From the NCBI GenBank assembly GCA_003561815.1, contig PWVP01000180.1, positions 1 to 6,809 of the forward strand: DNA of 6,809 bases. The letters are read 5' to 3'. This document shows positions 6,808 to 6,809 of this stretch, piece by piece (the first letter of the stretch is position 1; each line of letters begins with the position of its first letter). The position numbers and the translations under genes are program-made. The DNA is from Campylobacterota bacterium. GTDB taxonomy: Bacteria > Campylobacterota > Campylobacteria > Campylobacterales > SZUA-545. The notes under the pieces are model-generated. The model made no database searches, was not told the origin of the DNA, and saw only the letters and a list, made by a program, of their open reading frames with translations.

Positions 6808-6809
6808 CC

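Noticed and set aside
6771..6809. End of a second minus-strand gene (reading …ITPKQKLALVA then stop) at the right edge
   Set aside because: Only about a dozen residues are visible, and the alternative frame continues plausibly into the RNase H-like gene, so a separate gene cannot be supported.

Overview
The window carries two unrelated modules from a Gram-negative bacterium: most of a copper/silver efflux operon, and behind it a small Fic-type toxin-antitoxin pair that converges on a damaged or frameshifted gene of unknown function. The organism cannot be fixed from 6.8 kb. The order YtkA/FixH-like protein, outer membrane factor, adaptor, RND pump is one I associate with Campylobacterota, and the GC-rich base composition (about 57-60% in hand-counted lines of the pump gene) would suit one of their GC-richer members. 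A gammaproteobacterium is not excluded.

Left part (1-5553, + strand): four genes read as one transcription unit with almost no space between them: a FixH/YtkA-like periplasmic protein (cut by the left window edge), a TolC/CusC-type outer membrane factor, a CusB-type periplasmic adaptor, and a 1032-residue CusA-type heavy-metal RND permease. Together they form a tripartite pump that moves metal across the whole envelope. The permease keeps the three-methionine periplasmic site and the transmembrane Asp of E. coli CusA, so the substrate is probably Cu(I)/Ag(I) and not Zn/Co/Cd. Its methionine relay is not complete, however, and the adaptor lacks the usual N-terminal metal-binding methionine segment. 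The operon promoter and any regulator lie left of the window.

Middle (5544-6340, + strand): directly after the pump gene stands a perfect TATAAT box, then a 51-codon gene carrying the SxxxEG inhibitory motif of class I Fic antitoxins, overlapping the start of a Fic-domain gene. This is a FicA-FicT module. The Fic core motif is HPFYELNGRITR, with Leu at the position that is normally Gly.

Right end (6327-6809, - strand): a gene converging on fic, with a 14-base tail-to-tail overlap. It has motifs suggesting an RNase H-like (DUF429-type) protein. Its reading frame is broken near a six-base homopolymer, with the upstream part continuing in another frame to the window edge. Base composition falls to about 40-50% GC in sampled lines of the right part, consistent with an accessory segment. 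Across the window the palindrome CGATCG is strongly over-represented (21 copies by hand count). No RNA gene, insertion sequence, CRISPR array or clear intrinsic terminator was seen, and there is no gene-free stretch longer than about 40 bases.
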